Shown here: one piece after another, positions 41,793 to 50,056 of the stretch
Layout of the letters: each line of letters starts with the position of its first letter
Numbering within the stretch: the stretch's first letter is position 1
Assembly (NCBI GenBank): GCA_902787365.1
Contig: CADAGC010000007.1
Location: 1 to 51,339 of the forward strand
DNA: 51,339 bases
Direction: 5' to 3'
Origin: an uncultured Ruminococcus sp.
GTDB taxonomy: Bacteria > Bacillota > Clostridia > Oscillospirales > Ruminococcaceae
Position numbers and translations under genes: made by a program
The notes under the pieces: generated by a model
What the model was told of the DNA's origin: nothing
Seen by the model: the letters and a program-made list of their open reading frames with translations, nothing else
The model's database searches: none

Positions 41793-42568
41793 GCAGCAGC
41801 ATAAGCATACAAGGCGTAAACAGGATATACACCGACACTGACGGAAAGGCTGTTGAAGCGCTCAAAGGCATTGACCTTGACATAAGGCCGGGGGAGTTCA
41901 TATCGCTCATAGGCCCGTCGGGCTGCGGCAAGACAACGCTTTTGCGGCTGATAGCCGGGCTTGACAAGCCGCAGGCAGGGCAGCTTGACATTGACGGCAA
42001 GAAAATATCGGGCGTTGACACCGACAGGGGGTATGTTTTCCAGCAGGGGAGCCTATTCCCGTGGCTGACGATAGAAAAGAACATAGCCTACGGCCTGCGT
42101 GCAAGGGGCGTTTACAAAAAAGACCGCCAAAAAGTCGGCGAATACATAAAAATGGTAGGGCTTGACGGGTTTGAGGGGGCATACCCTCATCAGATATCGG
42201 GCGGCATGGCGCAGAGAGTGGCGATAGCAAGGGCGCTTATAAACGACCCCAAGGCGCTGCTGCTCGACGAGCCTATGGGGGCGCTCGATTCGTTCACGAG
42301 AAGCGACCTTCAGGACAAGCTGCTTGAACTATGGCAGCAAAACGGCACGACGATGATACTTGTCACGCATGACATTGACGAGGCGATATATCTTAGCGAC
42401 CGCATAGTGATAATGACGCCACGCCCCGGCAAGATAAGCAGGATAATCGACGTAGATCTGCCCCGCCCGAGGCAGAGAGGCAGCGGAGATTTTCTATCGC
42501 TGCGGCGTGAGATACTGGAATTCTTCGAGCTGGCGCAGGCGATACCGCAGCCTGAATACACCATATAA
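41789..42568 (+). CDS. ABC transporter ATP-binding protein (SsuB/TauB type)
   Basis: A 259-residue ATPase: Walker A GPSGCGKTT (residues 42-50), Q-loop VFQQGSLFPWL near 85, signature ISGGMAQRVAIARAL near 138, Walker B ALLLDEPMGALD near 160 and the switch His in LVTHDIDEA near 194. It powers the adjoining importer; the family moves taurine, sulfonates, nitrate, bicarbonate or thiamine precursors. The substrate here is unknown. Its start overlaps the permease stop. Confidence 0.93.
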   Translation: MSSSISIQGVNRIYTDTDGKAVEALKGIDLDIRPGEFISLIGPSGCGKTTLLRLIAGLDKPQAGQLDIDGKKISGVDTDRGYVFQQGSLFPWLTIEKNIAYGLRARGVYKKDRQKVGEYIKMVGLDGFEGAYPHQISGGMAQRVAIARALINDPKALLLDEPMGALDSFTRSDLQDKLLELWQQNGTTMILVTHDIDEAIYLSDRIVIMTPRPGKISRIIDVDLPRPRQRGSGDFLSLRREILEFFELAQAIPQPEYTI

Positions 42569-42582
42569 AGGCAGGGCTTGAC

Positions 42583-42993
42583 ATGAAAAACGGCAAGGAC
42601 TTTGCAGGCGCAGCAGAGCTTATACTATCGGCTTTGCTGACCGCCAACTCGTTTACACTTATTCGTGCCTGCGACTCGGCCGAGGGGCATTTCATGGCCT
42701 GCCACTGGGCACAGAACACGGTAACGCTCACAGGGGCGGTACTGACAGCGGCGGCGGTCATAAGGCTGTTTATAAAGGACAGGGGAGCAAAGGCGGGAAT
42801 TGCGCTTGTATCGGCTCTGCTATCGGGAGCGGCGGCTTTTATTCCGAACGCTGTGATAAACCTCTGCCTTATGGAGACTATGCGCTGCCACACGGTATTC
42901 AGGCCTGCGGTGACTGTAGCGGCGGCGGTGCTTGCGGTGATTTATACGGCTGACGCAGTTATCGGCATCAAAAGAACAGGAAGAGGAAAATGA
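42583..42993 (+). CDS. DUF4418 family membrane protein
   Basis: A 136-residue protein with four hydrophobic helices. The conserved cysteines and histidines characteristic of DUF4418 are present: RACDSAEGHFMACHW (about residues 29-43) and LMETMRCHTVF (about 97-107). Paired Cys/His/Met near the membrane surface could bind a metal ion or thiol cofactor; no function is established. It overlaps the FtsX-like gene by 4 bp and is translationally coupled to it, a pairing that I recall as usual for the family. Confidence 0.8.
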   Translation: MKNGKDFAGAAELILSALLTANSFTLIRACDSAEGHFMACHWAQNTVTLTGAVLTAAAVIRLFIKDRGAKAGIALVSALLSGAAAFIPNAVINLCLMETMRCHTVFRPAVTVAAAVLAVIYTADAVIGIKRTGRGK

Positions 42994-44192
42994 ACATAAA
43001 CACACTAATGCTCAAAAATCTTATAAAAAGACCCCTGCGCACGGGGGTGCTGGTTTTGACGGCGGCTTTGATGACGGCGGCGATGTTCGGCGGGCAGGCG
43101 GCAGCAAAGAGCATGAGAAACGGCCTTGACAGCTTAGAGCAGCGCTTAGGGGCTGACATAATAGCCCTGCCCGAAGAGGCGCAGGCGAAGACCGACCTTG
43201 AAAACATACTCCTACAGGGCACGCCCGGGTATTTTTACATGAACAAGCAAGTTGCTGACAGGATAGCGGCGATAGACGGGGTGGAAAAGCTCTCGGCGCA
43301 GTATTTCTTAGTATCGGCAAACGCCGAATGCTGCACGACCAAAGTGCAGATAATAGGCTTTGACGAGGAGAGCGATTTTACTGTAAAGCCGTGGCTCAAA
43401 AACACCTACAGCGGCAGGCTCGGCGACAACGAGATACTCATCGGCTCGGAGCTCTCGACCAAAGTGGGAAGCACCCTCTCGCTTTACGGGGTAGAGTGCA
43501 AGACGGTAGGCAAGCTTGAAGAGACAGGCACGGGGCTTGACACGGCGGTTTATGCGACCAATGAAACAGTACAAGGGCTTATAAAGGCCTCACAGGAAAA
43601 GGGCATAGCCGTACTCTCAAAGCACGACCCCGAAGAGGTGATATCATCGGTATACATCAAGGTCAAGGACGGATTTGATATAAATGATGTGCTAAGCGAG
43701 ATAAACCAGACGATTGACGGCGTACAGGCTGTACGCACAAAGAGCATGATAACGGGTACGGCCGACAAGCTGACGGTTTTTTCAAAGGGCATAGGCATTG
43801 TGACAATAGCTGCCTGCATAATCTCGGCGGTGATAATGACGGCGGTATTTTCAGCGCTTGCAGGCGGTAGACGGCGTGAATTCGCAGTTTTGCGCACGGT
43901 GGGCTTTTCAAGAAAGCGGCTTAGTTCGCTGGTATTATCCGAAAGCTTTACGGTATGCTTAGCGGGGGCTTTGCTGGGGCTGTTTTTAGCAGGCGTGGCT
44001 GTATTCCCATTCGGCAGGGTGATAGAAAAAAGCACGGGGCTGCCTTATCTTTCGCCCGATATCGGGGCGGCGGCAGGCTATGCGGCGTTTGCGGCTGTTG
44101 CTGTGATACTCACGGGGGCGTTATCGTCAGCGTGGGCGGCATACAGGTTAAGCCACGCCGACACGGGCAGCATACTCAGAGAGGGTGACTAA
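42990..44192 (+). CDS. FtsX/MacB-type ABC transporter permease
   Basis: A 400-residue type VII ABC permease. One N-terminal TM helix (about 18-38) is followed by a large extracytoplasmic domain of about 230 residues (LEQRLGADIIALPEEAQAKT, IGFDEESDFTVKPWLKNTY), then three C-terminal helices (about 265-290, 315-340, 355-385) and the FtsX motif REFAVLRTVGFSRKRL. Such proteins use ATP for mechanical work on lipoproteins, peptides or substrates outside the membrane rather than for transport through it. It pairs with the ATPase that overlaps its end. Confidence 0.9.
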   Translation: MNINTLMLKNLIKRPLRTGVLVLTAALMTAAMFGGQAAAKSMRNGLDSLEQRLGADIIALPEEAQAKTDLENILLQGTPGYFYMNKQVADRIAAIDGVEKLSAQYFLVSANAECCTTKVQIIGFDEESDFTVKPWLKNTYSGRLGDNEILIGSELSTKVGSTLSLYGVECKTVGKLEETGTGLDTAVYATNETVQGLIKASQEKGIAVLSKHDPEEVISSVYIKVKDGFDINDVLSEINQTIDGVQAVRTKSMITGTADKLTVFSKGIGIVTIAACIISAVIMTAVFSALAGGRRREFAVLRTVGFSRKRLSSLVLSESFTVCLAGALLGLFLAGVAVFPFGRVIEKSTGLPYLSPDIGAAAGYAAFAAVAVILTGALSSAWAAYRLSHADTGSILREGD

Positions 44193-44193
44193 A

Positions 44194-44859
44194 ATGACAC
44201 TGACTGCAAAAAGCATAACCAAGAATTACAAGACCCGCAGGCGGCAAGTGAGCGTGATATATGATGGCGACATAACCGCAAAAAGCGGCGAGCTGACGGT
44301 GATATCGGGGCGCTCGGGCAGCGGAAAGACAACGCTTTTGAGCATACTTGGCGGGCTGACCAAGCCGAGCGGCGGAAGTGTTTTTTATGACGAGAATGAC
44401 ATCTACTCGATGAGTGATGACAAGCTATCACGATACCGCAACGCAGAGATAGGCTTTGTGCCGCAGGGGCAGGGGGCGCTTTCGGCTTTGACGGTGTTTG
44501 AAAACCTGATTCTCCCCGCTTCTCTCAGCGGCAGCAAGGCTAAAGATCGGGCAGAAAAGCTGCTTGAAAGGCTTGGGTTATCACAGCTGCGTGATGCATA
44601 CCCAAGAGAGCTTTCGGGCGGAGAGCTAAGGCGGCTTTCGGTAGCAAGGGCGCTTATCAACTCGCCCTCGGTGATATTTGCTGACGAGCCGACCAATGAT
44701 CTTGATGATGAGAACAGCGAGCTGGTGTTACAGCTTTTAAAAGAGCAGGCGCAAGGTGGTGCAGCGGTGGTGATAGTTAGCCACGAGCAGGCGGCGCTTA
44801 AGTACGCAGACGTCACCTACAGAATGGACAGCGGCAGGCTGCAAAGGGAGGAAAAATGA
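44194..44859 (+). CDS. ABC transporter ATP-binding protein (LolD/MacB type)
   Basis: A 221-residue ATPase: Walker A GRSGSGKTT (about 40-48), Q-loop FVPQGQGALSALT, signature LSGGELRRLSVARAL near 134, Walker B VIFADEPTNDLDDEN near 155 and the switch His in IVSHEQAALK near 192. The start is the ATG at 44194 with GAGAGGG upstream; a GTG three codons earlier overlaps the permease stop. It is the motor of the FtsX-like permease. Its end overlaps the lipoprotein gene by 4 bp. Confidence 0.92.
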   Translation: MTLTAKSITKNYKTRRRQVSVIYDGDITAKSGELTVISGRSGSGKTTLLSILGGLTKPSGGSVFYDENDIYSMSDDKLSRYRNAEIGFVPQGQGALSALTVFENLILPASLSGSKAKDRAEKLLERLGLSQLRDAYPRELSGGELRRLSVARALINSPSVIFADEPTNDLDDENSELVLQLLKEQAQGGAAVVIVSHEQAALKYADVTYRMDSGRLQREEK

Positions 44860-45299
44860 AAAGGAGATATCTTTTATCAGCGCTGATGCTAACGGCGCTG
44901 ATGCTCGGCAGCTGCGGGCAGGCGGAGGACAATGCTGCGGCGGCTGTGAAAAAGGCAGACAAGGCGGCAGAAAGCTCATCTATGCAGGAGAGCGAGAGCG
45001 GAAAAAGCGAGGTATTTCACGGCGTACTGATAGACGAAGACTGCAGCGACTTTGAAGACCCGCCGCTGCACGAGACTGAGTGTATGTTCATGGAAGAATG
45101 CAGAGCGAGCGGTTACGGGATAGACATAAAGCAGGCAGACGGCGAATGGGTATTCTATGAATTTGATGACAAGGGCAAGGAGCTTGCGTGGGAATACTTA
45201 AACCAGACAAGCAAGCCTGACGGACTTTACATCAGCGTAACGGGTGAGCTTAAGGGCAACATAATAGAAGTAAAAGAACTAAAAGAAGAAAAGGAATGA
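44856..45299 (+). CDS. Cys-rich lipoprotein with CSDFEDPP motif
   Basis: A 147-residue lipoprotein. The signal is MKRRYLLSALMLTALMLGSC with the lipidated Cys at 20, followed by an Ala/Lys/Ser linker. The mature domain has LIDEDCSDFEDPPLHETECM and MEECRASGYGIDI (about residues 58-92), giving three closely placed cysteines plus Met, His and Glu, then a beta-rich end (DGLYISVTGELKGNIIEVKE). The pattern looks like a small metal- or heme-handling domain; I know of similar CSDFEDPP proteins in anaerobes but not of a proven function. It overlaps the ATPase gene and nearly abuts the cupredoxin gene. Confidence 0.78.
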   Translation: MKRRYLLSALMLTALMLGSCGQAEDNAAAAVKKADKAAESSSMQESESGKSEVFHGVLIDEDCSDFEDPPLHETECMFMEECRASGYGIDIKQADGEWVFYEFDDKGKELAWEYLNQTSKPDGLYISVTGELKGNIIEVKELKEEKE

Positions 45300-45304
45300 T
45301 AGAA

Positions 45305-46093
45305 ATGGCAACAACAAGAAAGAAGATAACAGCCGCAGCGGCGGCACTTACAGTAGCTTTAGCAGGCATAGCGCCCATTAGTGCGGCGGCAGAGCAGGTG
45401 GTTGTCACAGAATATGACGAGCTTTGGACGGGGAACATAGAAGTCAAGGCTGGGGAGAGCGTTAAGTGGTATGTTAACGTACCCGAGGGCACAGAGCCAA
45501 AGGGCTGCAAGGCGACCATAAAGATACCCGGCCTTGGCTGGGGAACTGACACCCACAACAAGGAAGAGGGGCATTTAAAGCTTGAGCAGGGGGAGAATTT
45601 TGTTTATGAGTTCACACCCGAGGAGGAGGGAGATATTCTCTACACCTGCTGGATGGGCTCGGGCTGCCACAAGGGGTATATACACGTTTTGGCGGCAGAG
45701 CAGCCTGTTGAGGTGGAAGTGCCCGAAGAGGTAACTGTCGAGGAGACAGAGGAGGCGCAGGAGGAAACGGCTTCACCCACCGAGGAAACGACCGAGGCGG
45801 GCGAGCCGACAGAGCAGGAGGCCGCAGCCGACAACACCGAGGAGAAGATCGAGCCGCAGGAAGATATTGAAGCAGAAGAGGACGAGGAAGCAACCGACAA
45901 CGGCGAGGACGAAAAGCCCACCCTCTCACAGACAAAGAACACCTCTGAAACAGCGGCAACGCCTGCGCAGACACAGGAAAACACAGAAACATCTAACCCG
46001 AAAGCAGGCAGCGGCGCAGGAGGATTATTCACAGCGGCGCTGGCAGCAGGGGCTATGGTGATACTTGCAGGGAGAAAGAAAAAGAGTAGATAA
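45305..46093 (+). CDS. Cell-surface cupredoxin-like protein with sorting-signal-like tail
   Basis: A 262-residue exported protein. Signal peptide residues about 1-30; a cupredoxin-like domain (about 32-130) with KAGESVKWYVNVPEG, GWGTDTHNKEEGH and the ligand-like end DILYTCWMGSGCHKGYIHV, where Cys, Met, Cys and His cluster as in type-1 or related copper sites. An acidic Glu/Thr-rich linker (about 135-225) follows, then SNPKAGSG, a hydrophobic segment (about 236-254) and RKKKSR. The NPKAG–helix–Lys tail resembles a degenerate class-B-like sortase signal. It likely binds metal at the cell surface. The ATG at 45305 fits the ribosome site AAAAGGA. Last gene before a terminator. Confidence 0.8.
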   Translation: MATTRKKITAAAAALTVALAGIAPISAAAEQVVVTEYDELWTGNIEVKAGESVKWYVNVPEGTEPKGCKATIKIPGLGWGTDTHNKEEGHLKLEQGENFVYEFTPEEEGDILYTCWMGSGCHKGYIHVLAAEQPVEVEVPEEVTVEETEEAQEETASPTEETTEAGEPTEQEAAADNTEEKIEPQEDIEAEEDEEATDNGEDEKPTLSQTKNTSETAATPAQTQENTETSNPKAGSGAGGLFTAALAAGAMVILAGRKKKSR

Positions 46094-46099
46094 CAAGAA

Positions 46100-46135
46100 G
46101 AGGTATCGTTTATAAAAGCGATACCTCGTTTATTT
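46100..46135. terminator. Terminator shared by convergent operons
   Basis: GAGGTATCG (46100-46108) pairs perfectly with CGATACCTC (46119-46127) and is followed by GTTTATTTATT. It is nearly the same sequence as the terminator at 37,438. It ends the cupredoxin cluster and, from the other strand, the symporter operon. Confidence 0.8.
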
Positions 46136-47540
46136 ATTCAGTTTCGGGGCGGTAAGCCTTGGTCTGCTTTGCGGTGGCTTTTGATAGGAAGAGCAGGGCT
46201 ATGATGTTTGGTATAGCCATAAGGGCGTTGAAAATATCAGCGATACCCCACACTTCGGAAACGGTCATATAAGGGCCTATGAACACTGCAAAGATATAGA
46301 CTATATTAAATGCAAGGGTAGCACCTGCGCATGAGCGCTTGCCCAGCAGATATGCAAGGCACCTCTCGGAATAATAGCTCCAGCCGAGGATAGTGGTGAA
46401 TGCAAAGAACACAAGGCTGGCCATAAGAATGAACTCGGAAACTCTTGCGGGCAGCGGCAGGCCGCTTTTGAAAGCTGCCGAGGTTATCTCGACACCCTCG
46501 AGTGAGGTATCTTTCCACGCACCCGAAATGACGATAGAAAGCCCCGTCATAGTGCATATACAGACAGTGTCGATAAAGGTTCCCGTCATAGTGACAAGAC
46601 CCTGACGCACGGGGTCTTTGGTCTTAGCGGCGGCTGCGGCGATAGGGGCAGAGCCGAGGCCTGCCTCGTTTGAGAAGATACCCCTTGCTACGCCTTTTTG
46701 CATAGCGAGCATTATAGTCCCACCGACTGTAGCGCCGCCTACGGGCTTAAGGCCGAAAGCGCCCTCGATTATCTCACCGACTGCGGCGGGGATCTTGTCG
46801 ATATTTGTTACCATTATAGTCATAGTACACAGTATATAAAGCACCGCCATAAAGGGCACTATCACAGACGAAACTTTTGAGATATTCTTGATACCGCCTA
46901 TGATAACAAGTGCCGCAAAAAGGGTTATAAGAATACCCGTGATTACCGTGACGAGGGAATAGCTGTTGCCGAAGAGGGCTATCTGTCGGCCGTTCTCGCC
47001 GTCGAAGAAATTATTGGCGGCAGAGGCTATGCCGTTTATCTGCGTGAATGTTCCGATACCCATAAGCCCCACGCAGACTCCGAAGAATGCAAACATCTTG
47101 GCAAGGGGCTTTGAGCGGGCGCCCATACCGTTTTCGATATAGTAGAAAGGGCCGCCGAGCTTATTGCCGTCGGGGGCGGTGACACGGTATTTTATAGCAA
47201 GAAAGCCCTCGGCGTATTTAGTCGCCATACCGAAGAGGGCTGCGCACTCCATCCAGAAAAGCGCACCGGGGCCGCCTACTGCGATAGCGGTAGCCACGCC
47301 CACGATATTGCCCGTGCCGATAGTAGCCGAGAGGGCAGTACATAGGGCTGCGAACGAGGATATATCCCCGTCGCCGCCCTCTTCGTTTTTTATCATATAT
47401 TTAAGTGCCTTGCCGAGCCGCCGAAACTGCACCCCGCCAAAGCGGATAGTCAGGAACACGCCGCAGCCCATTATGAGCACGATAAGCGGCACGCCCCATA
47501 TAAAGTCATCGATATTTGTTATTATTTCACCGAAGGTCAA
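46134..47540 (-). CDS. Alanine/glycine:cation symporter (AGCS family)
   Basis: A 468-residue membrane protein with about 10-11 helices. The AGCS features are seen: ATIGTGNIVGVATAIAVGGP (about 72-91), GGPFYYIENGMG near 128, IFSNEAGLGSAPIAAAAAKT near 290 and FAFTTILGWSYYSERCLAYL near 390. It imports alanine, glycine or a related amino acid with Na+. The start appears to be a TTG at 47540 with AAGGAGACATCAC upstream. It follows the ABC ATPase gene by 29 bp and probably belongs to the same operon, an unusual pairing of two uptake mechanisms for amino acids. Confidence 0.9.
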   Translation of the reverse strand: MTFGEIITNIDDFIWGVPLIVLIMGCGVFLTIRFGGVQFRRLGKALKYMIKNEEGGDGDISSFAALCTALSATIGTGNIVGVATAIAVGGPGALFWMECAALFGMATKYAEGFLAIKYRVTAPDGNKLGGPFYYIENGMGARSKPLAKMFAFFGVCVGLMGIGTFTQINGIASAANNFFDGENGRQIALFGNSYSLVTVITGILITLFAALVIIGGIKNISKVSSVIVPFMAVLYILCTMTIMVTNIDKIPAAVGEIIEGAFGLKPVGGATVGGTIMLAMQKGVARGIFSNEAGLGSAPIAAAAAKTKDPVRQGLVTMTGTFIDTVCICTMTGLSIVISGAWKDTSLEGVEITSAAFKSGLPLPARVSEFILMASLVFFAFTTILGWSYYSERCLAYLLGKRSCAGATLAFNIVYIFAVFIGPYMTVSEVWGIADIFNALMAIPNIIALLFLSKATAKQTKAYRPETE

Positions 47541-47569
47541 AGTGATGTCTCCTTAATTGTGCATTGATG

Positions 47570-48331
47570 TTATTTTTCCTCCATTTTCTTTAAGAACGCC
47601 CTTGTGCGGTCGTTGGAGGGGTTGTCGATAACGTCGCTTGGTGCGCCCTGCTCGACTATAACGCCGCCGTCCATAAATATCACCTTATCGGAAACGCTCC
47701 TTGCAAAGCCTATCTCGTGGGTGACTATCACCATAGTCATCTGCTCGTCGGCAAGGGCACGCAGCACCTTTAATATCTCGGCTGTAAGCTCGGGGTCGAG
47801 GGCAGATGTGGGCTCGTCGAAGAAGAGCATTTTAGGCTTCATAGCGAGTGCCCTTGCTATGGCGACACGCTGCTGCTGACCGCCCGAAAGCTGGTGGGGG
47901 TAGGCGTTTGCCTTATCACGCAAGCCCATTTTTTCAAGGAGGGCATAAGCCTCCTGCTCGACCTCGGCCTTGCTGCGCTTTTGAACGTGGACGGGCGCAT
48001 CGGTCAGGTTTTTGAGCACGCTGTAGTGGGGGAAAAGATTAAAATTCTGGAACACGAGCCCGAAATAGCTTTTTATCTCCTTAAGCTCGCTGTTCGGGGC
48101 ATAGAGCATTTTGCCGCCCTCAAAGTGTGCGGCCTGCTTACCGCAATAGACCATACTGCCCTCGTCGGGCTTTTCGAGCATACTTATACAGCGCAGGAAT
48201 GTAGATTTACCCGAGCCCGAGGGGCCTAAGATAGACACGACTTCATTTTCTGCGACTGACAAATCAATACCCTTTAAAACTTCAAGCTCGCCGAAGCTCT
48301 TTTTAAGGCCTTTTATTTCAAGCAGATCCAT
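47570..48331 (-). CDS. Polar amino acid ABC transporter ATP-binding protein
   Basis: A 253-residue GlnQ/HisP-type ATPase: Walker A GPSGSGKSTF (about 36-45), QNFNLFPHY Q-loop near 97, signature LSGGQQQRVAIARAL near 149, Walker B LFFDEPTSALDPEL near 171 and VTHEIGFAR near 207. It energises the fused binding protein-permease encoded 30 bp upstream. The start is the ATG at 48331 with GAGAGGTGATCTTA; a GTG three codons earlier is possible. Confidence 0.93.
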   Translation of the reverse strand: MDLLEIKGLKKSFGELEVLKGIDLSVAENEVVSILGPSGSGKSTFLRCISMLEKPDEGSMVYCGKQAAHFEGGKMLYAPNSELKEIKSYFGLVFQNFNLFPHYSVLKNLTDAPVHVQKRSKAEVEQEAYALLEKMGLRDKANAYPHQLSGGQQQRVAIARALAMKPKMLFFDEPTSALDPELTAEILKVLRALADEQMTMVIVTHEIGFARSVSDKVIFMDGGVIVEQGAPSDVIDNPSNDRTRAFLKKMEEK

Positions 48332-48361
48332 TAAGATCACCTCTCATATCATATTACAAAA

Positions 48362-49873
48362 TTATCTGAAATATTCAAGCTTTTTCTCGATAGCAGACAT
48401 AACGAACGCCACGATGAAATTGAACACGTAGTAGAACACGCCTGCCACGAACAGCGGGATAATAGTCGCTTCTGCCGCCGCCACCTGCTTAGCAAGAGTG
48501 AACATCTCGGTATAGGAGATAGCGAATGCCAAAGATGTATCCTTGACAAGGGTTATGACCTCGTTGGTTATCGAGGGGATAATGTTCTTTATCATCTGGG
48601 GGAAGACTATTCTTACAAAGCGCTGCTGCCTGGTATAGCCTAAAATATCTGCGGCTTCATACTGCCCGACGGGAACTGCCTGTATGCCTGAGCGGTATAT
48701 CTCAGCAAAGTAGGCGGCGTAGTTGAGGGTAAAGCCTATCACCACGGCGTAGAAGCGGTATTCTGAGCTTGTTGAAACGCCGAAGATAAAGTGGGGGCCA
48801 AAGAACACCACTAAAAGTTGCAGCATAAGCGGCGTGCCACGCACTATGGAGATATAAAGCTTCATAAGCAGGCTCAAAGGCTTAAAGCGGCTCATTCTGC
48901 CGAAAGCTATAAGCAGGCCTAACGGCAGCGAGAAGATAAGCGTCAGGGCGAAGATGAGCAGGGAAGCGCCGACACCCTTAAGAAGCTGCTTGCATATACG
49001 AAGCATTTTATCCGAGAAGCTCTCGGTTTTTTTAGTTGAGCCGTCGAGCACGGTATCATCAGCGCTTAAGCACACGCTGTCGGAAAGCTCCCAGTCTTTA
49101 GCTATCTGAGCAAAAGTGCCGTCGTCGAGCATTTCGATAAGGGTCTTTTGCACCTCGTCACGAAGCTCGTAGTTGCCCTTTAAGAAGCCCACGGCATACT
49201 GCTCGGTAGACACGGGCTTTTCGAGCATAACAAACTTACTGCCCCTTGCCTCTATCTCATACTTGGCAACGCCGTAGTCCATACAAATAGCGTTTACGGC
49301 GCCGCTTTCGAGGTTAAGGAATGCCGTATTATAGTTAGGCACCTGCTGGAGCTCCTTGAATGAAGCAGCGTAGGCCTTATTTTCTTCGGTTGCGTCTTCA
49401 CTCTCGAAAGCTGCAAGGGCTGCCGAGTCGGCCTGCACGGCTACCACCTTATCTGCAAGGTCATCAAGGCTCTCTATTCCCGAATCAGCAAGCACGACTG
49501 TTACCTGCGAGTTATCAACATAAGGGGTGCTCCAGGTATAGCTGCTCTCACGGCCTGTTACTGTAAAGCCGTTCCAGATACAGTCGATAGAGCCTGTTTT
49601 GAGCTCCATATCCTTTGAATCCCAGTCGATAGGCTGCTTGACAAGCTCCCAGCCGTTTCTTTTGCAGACCTCTTCTGCAAGTGACAGGTCAAAGCCCACA
49701 TACTCGCCCTCTTCGTTTTTATAGCCATAGGGCGGGAACTCTGCATCAAAGCCCACTATGAGCTTTGTGCGCTTTTCCTCTTTTTTATCTTTGCAGGAGG
49801 TCAGCGCCCCTGCTATGACACCAAACCCCACCGCCGCCGCAAGAAACAGCGATATTACACGTTTTTGCTTCAT
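48362..49873 (-). CDS. Fused amino acid-binding protein and ABC permease
   Basis: A 503-residue fusion. The N-terminus is a lipoprotein-like signal (MKQKRVISLFLAAAVGFG with LTSC at about 24-27). A family 3 solute-binding domain follows (about 35-270: LIVGFDAEFPPYGYKNEEGE, CIWNGFTVTGRESSYTWS), then a HisM/GlnP-type permease with about five helices (about 285-500; EAA loop QYEAADILGYTRQQRFVRIV near 415). Such fusions occur in Firmicutes and import polar amino acids. The specificity is not clear. The second ATG (49873) suits the AGGAG site best. It heads the operon with the ATPase and the AGCS symporter. Confidence 0.92.
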   Translation of the reverse strand: MKQKRVISLFLAAAVGFGVIAGALTSCKDKKEEKRTKLIVGFDAEFPPYGYKNEEGEYVGFDLSLAEEVCKRNGWELVKQPIDWDSKDMELKTGSIDCIWNGFTVTGRESSYTWSTPYVDNSQVTVVLADSGIESLDDLADKVVAVQADSAALAAFESEDATEENKAYAASFKELQQVPNYNTAFLNLESGAVNAICMDYGVAKYEIEARGSKFVMLEKPVSTEQYAVGFLKGNYELRDEVQKTLIEMLDDGTFAQIAKDWELSDSVCLSADDTVLDGSTKKTESFSDKMLRICKQLLKGVGASLLIFALTLIFSLPLGLLIAFGRMSRFKPLSLLMKLYISIVRGTPLMLQLLVVFFGPHFIFGVSTSSEYRFYAVVIGFTLNYAAYFAEIYRSGIQAVPVGQYEAADILGYTRQQRFVRIVFPQMIKNIIPSITNEVITLVKDTSLAFAISYTEMFTLAKQVAAAEATIIPLFVAGVFYYVFNFIVAFVMSAIEKKLEYFR

Positions 49874-49916
49874 ATGCATTATCTCCTGTAAATAATACTA
49901 TTATAAATACCATAAT

Positions 49917-49945
49917 ATTTTACCATATTTTTTATCAAAAATCAA
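49917..49945 (-). promoter_or_regulatory. Probable promoter of the amino acid transporter operon
   Basis: On the minus strand TTGATT (complement of 49940-49945), 17-bp spacer, TAAAAT (complement of 49917-49922). The region is very AT-rich, so other placements are possible. Confidence 0.5.
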
Positions 49946-49964
49946 TAATGGCGTACAATTTTAT

Positions 49965-49998
49965 ACAAATTGTTTACAGCTTGACACAAATTGTTGAC
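49965..49998. promoter_or_regulatory. Two direct repeats 21 bp apart, putative operator
   Basis: ACAAATTGTTTAC (49965-49977) and ACAAATTGTTGAC (49986-49998) differ by one base. Each contains the small palindrome ACAA-A-TTGT, and they are spaced two helical turns apart. The second overlaps the -35 box of the MBOAT gene. They could bind a dimeric regulator shared by the divergent genes. Confidence 0.55.
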
Positions 49999-50022
49999 TT
50001 TAAGTTCTGCGGGTGATATAAT
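49994..50022 (+). promoter_or_regulatory. Sigma-A promoter of the MBOAT gene
   Basis: TTGACT (49994-49999), 17-bp spacer, TATAAT (50017-50022), 35 bp before the ATG at 50057. A solitary repeat arm AATTCATAATGCATT (50024-50038) forms most of the leader. Confidence 0.8.
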
Positions 50023-50056
50023 TAATTCATAATGCATTGAATAAGGAGTGAAGTGA

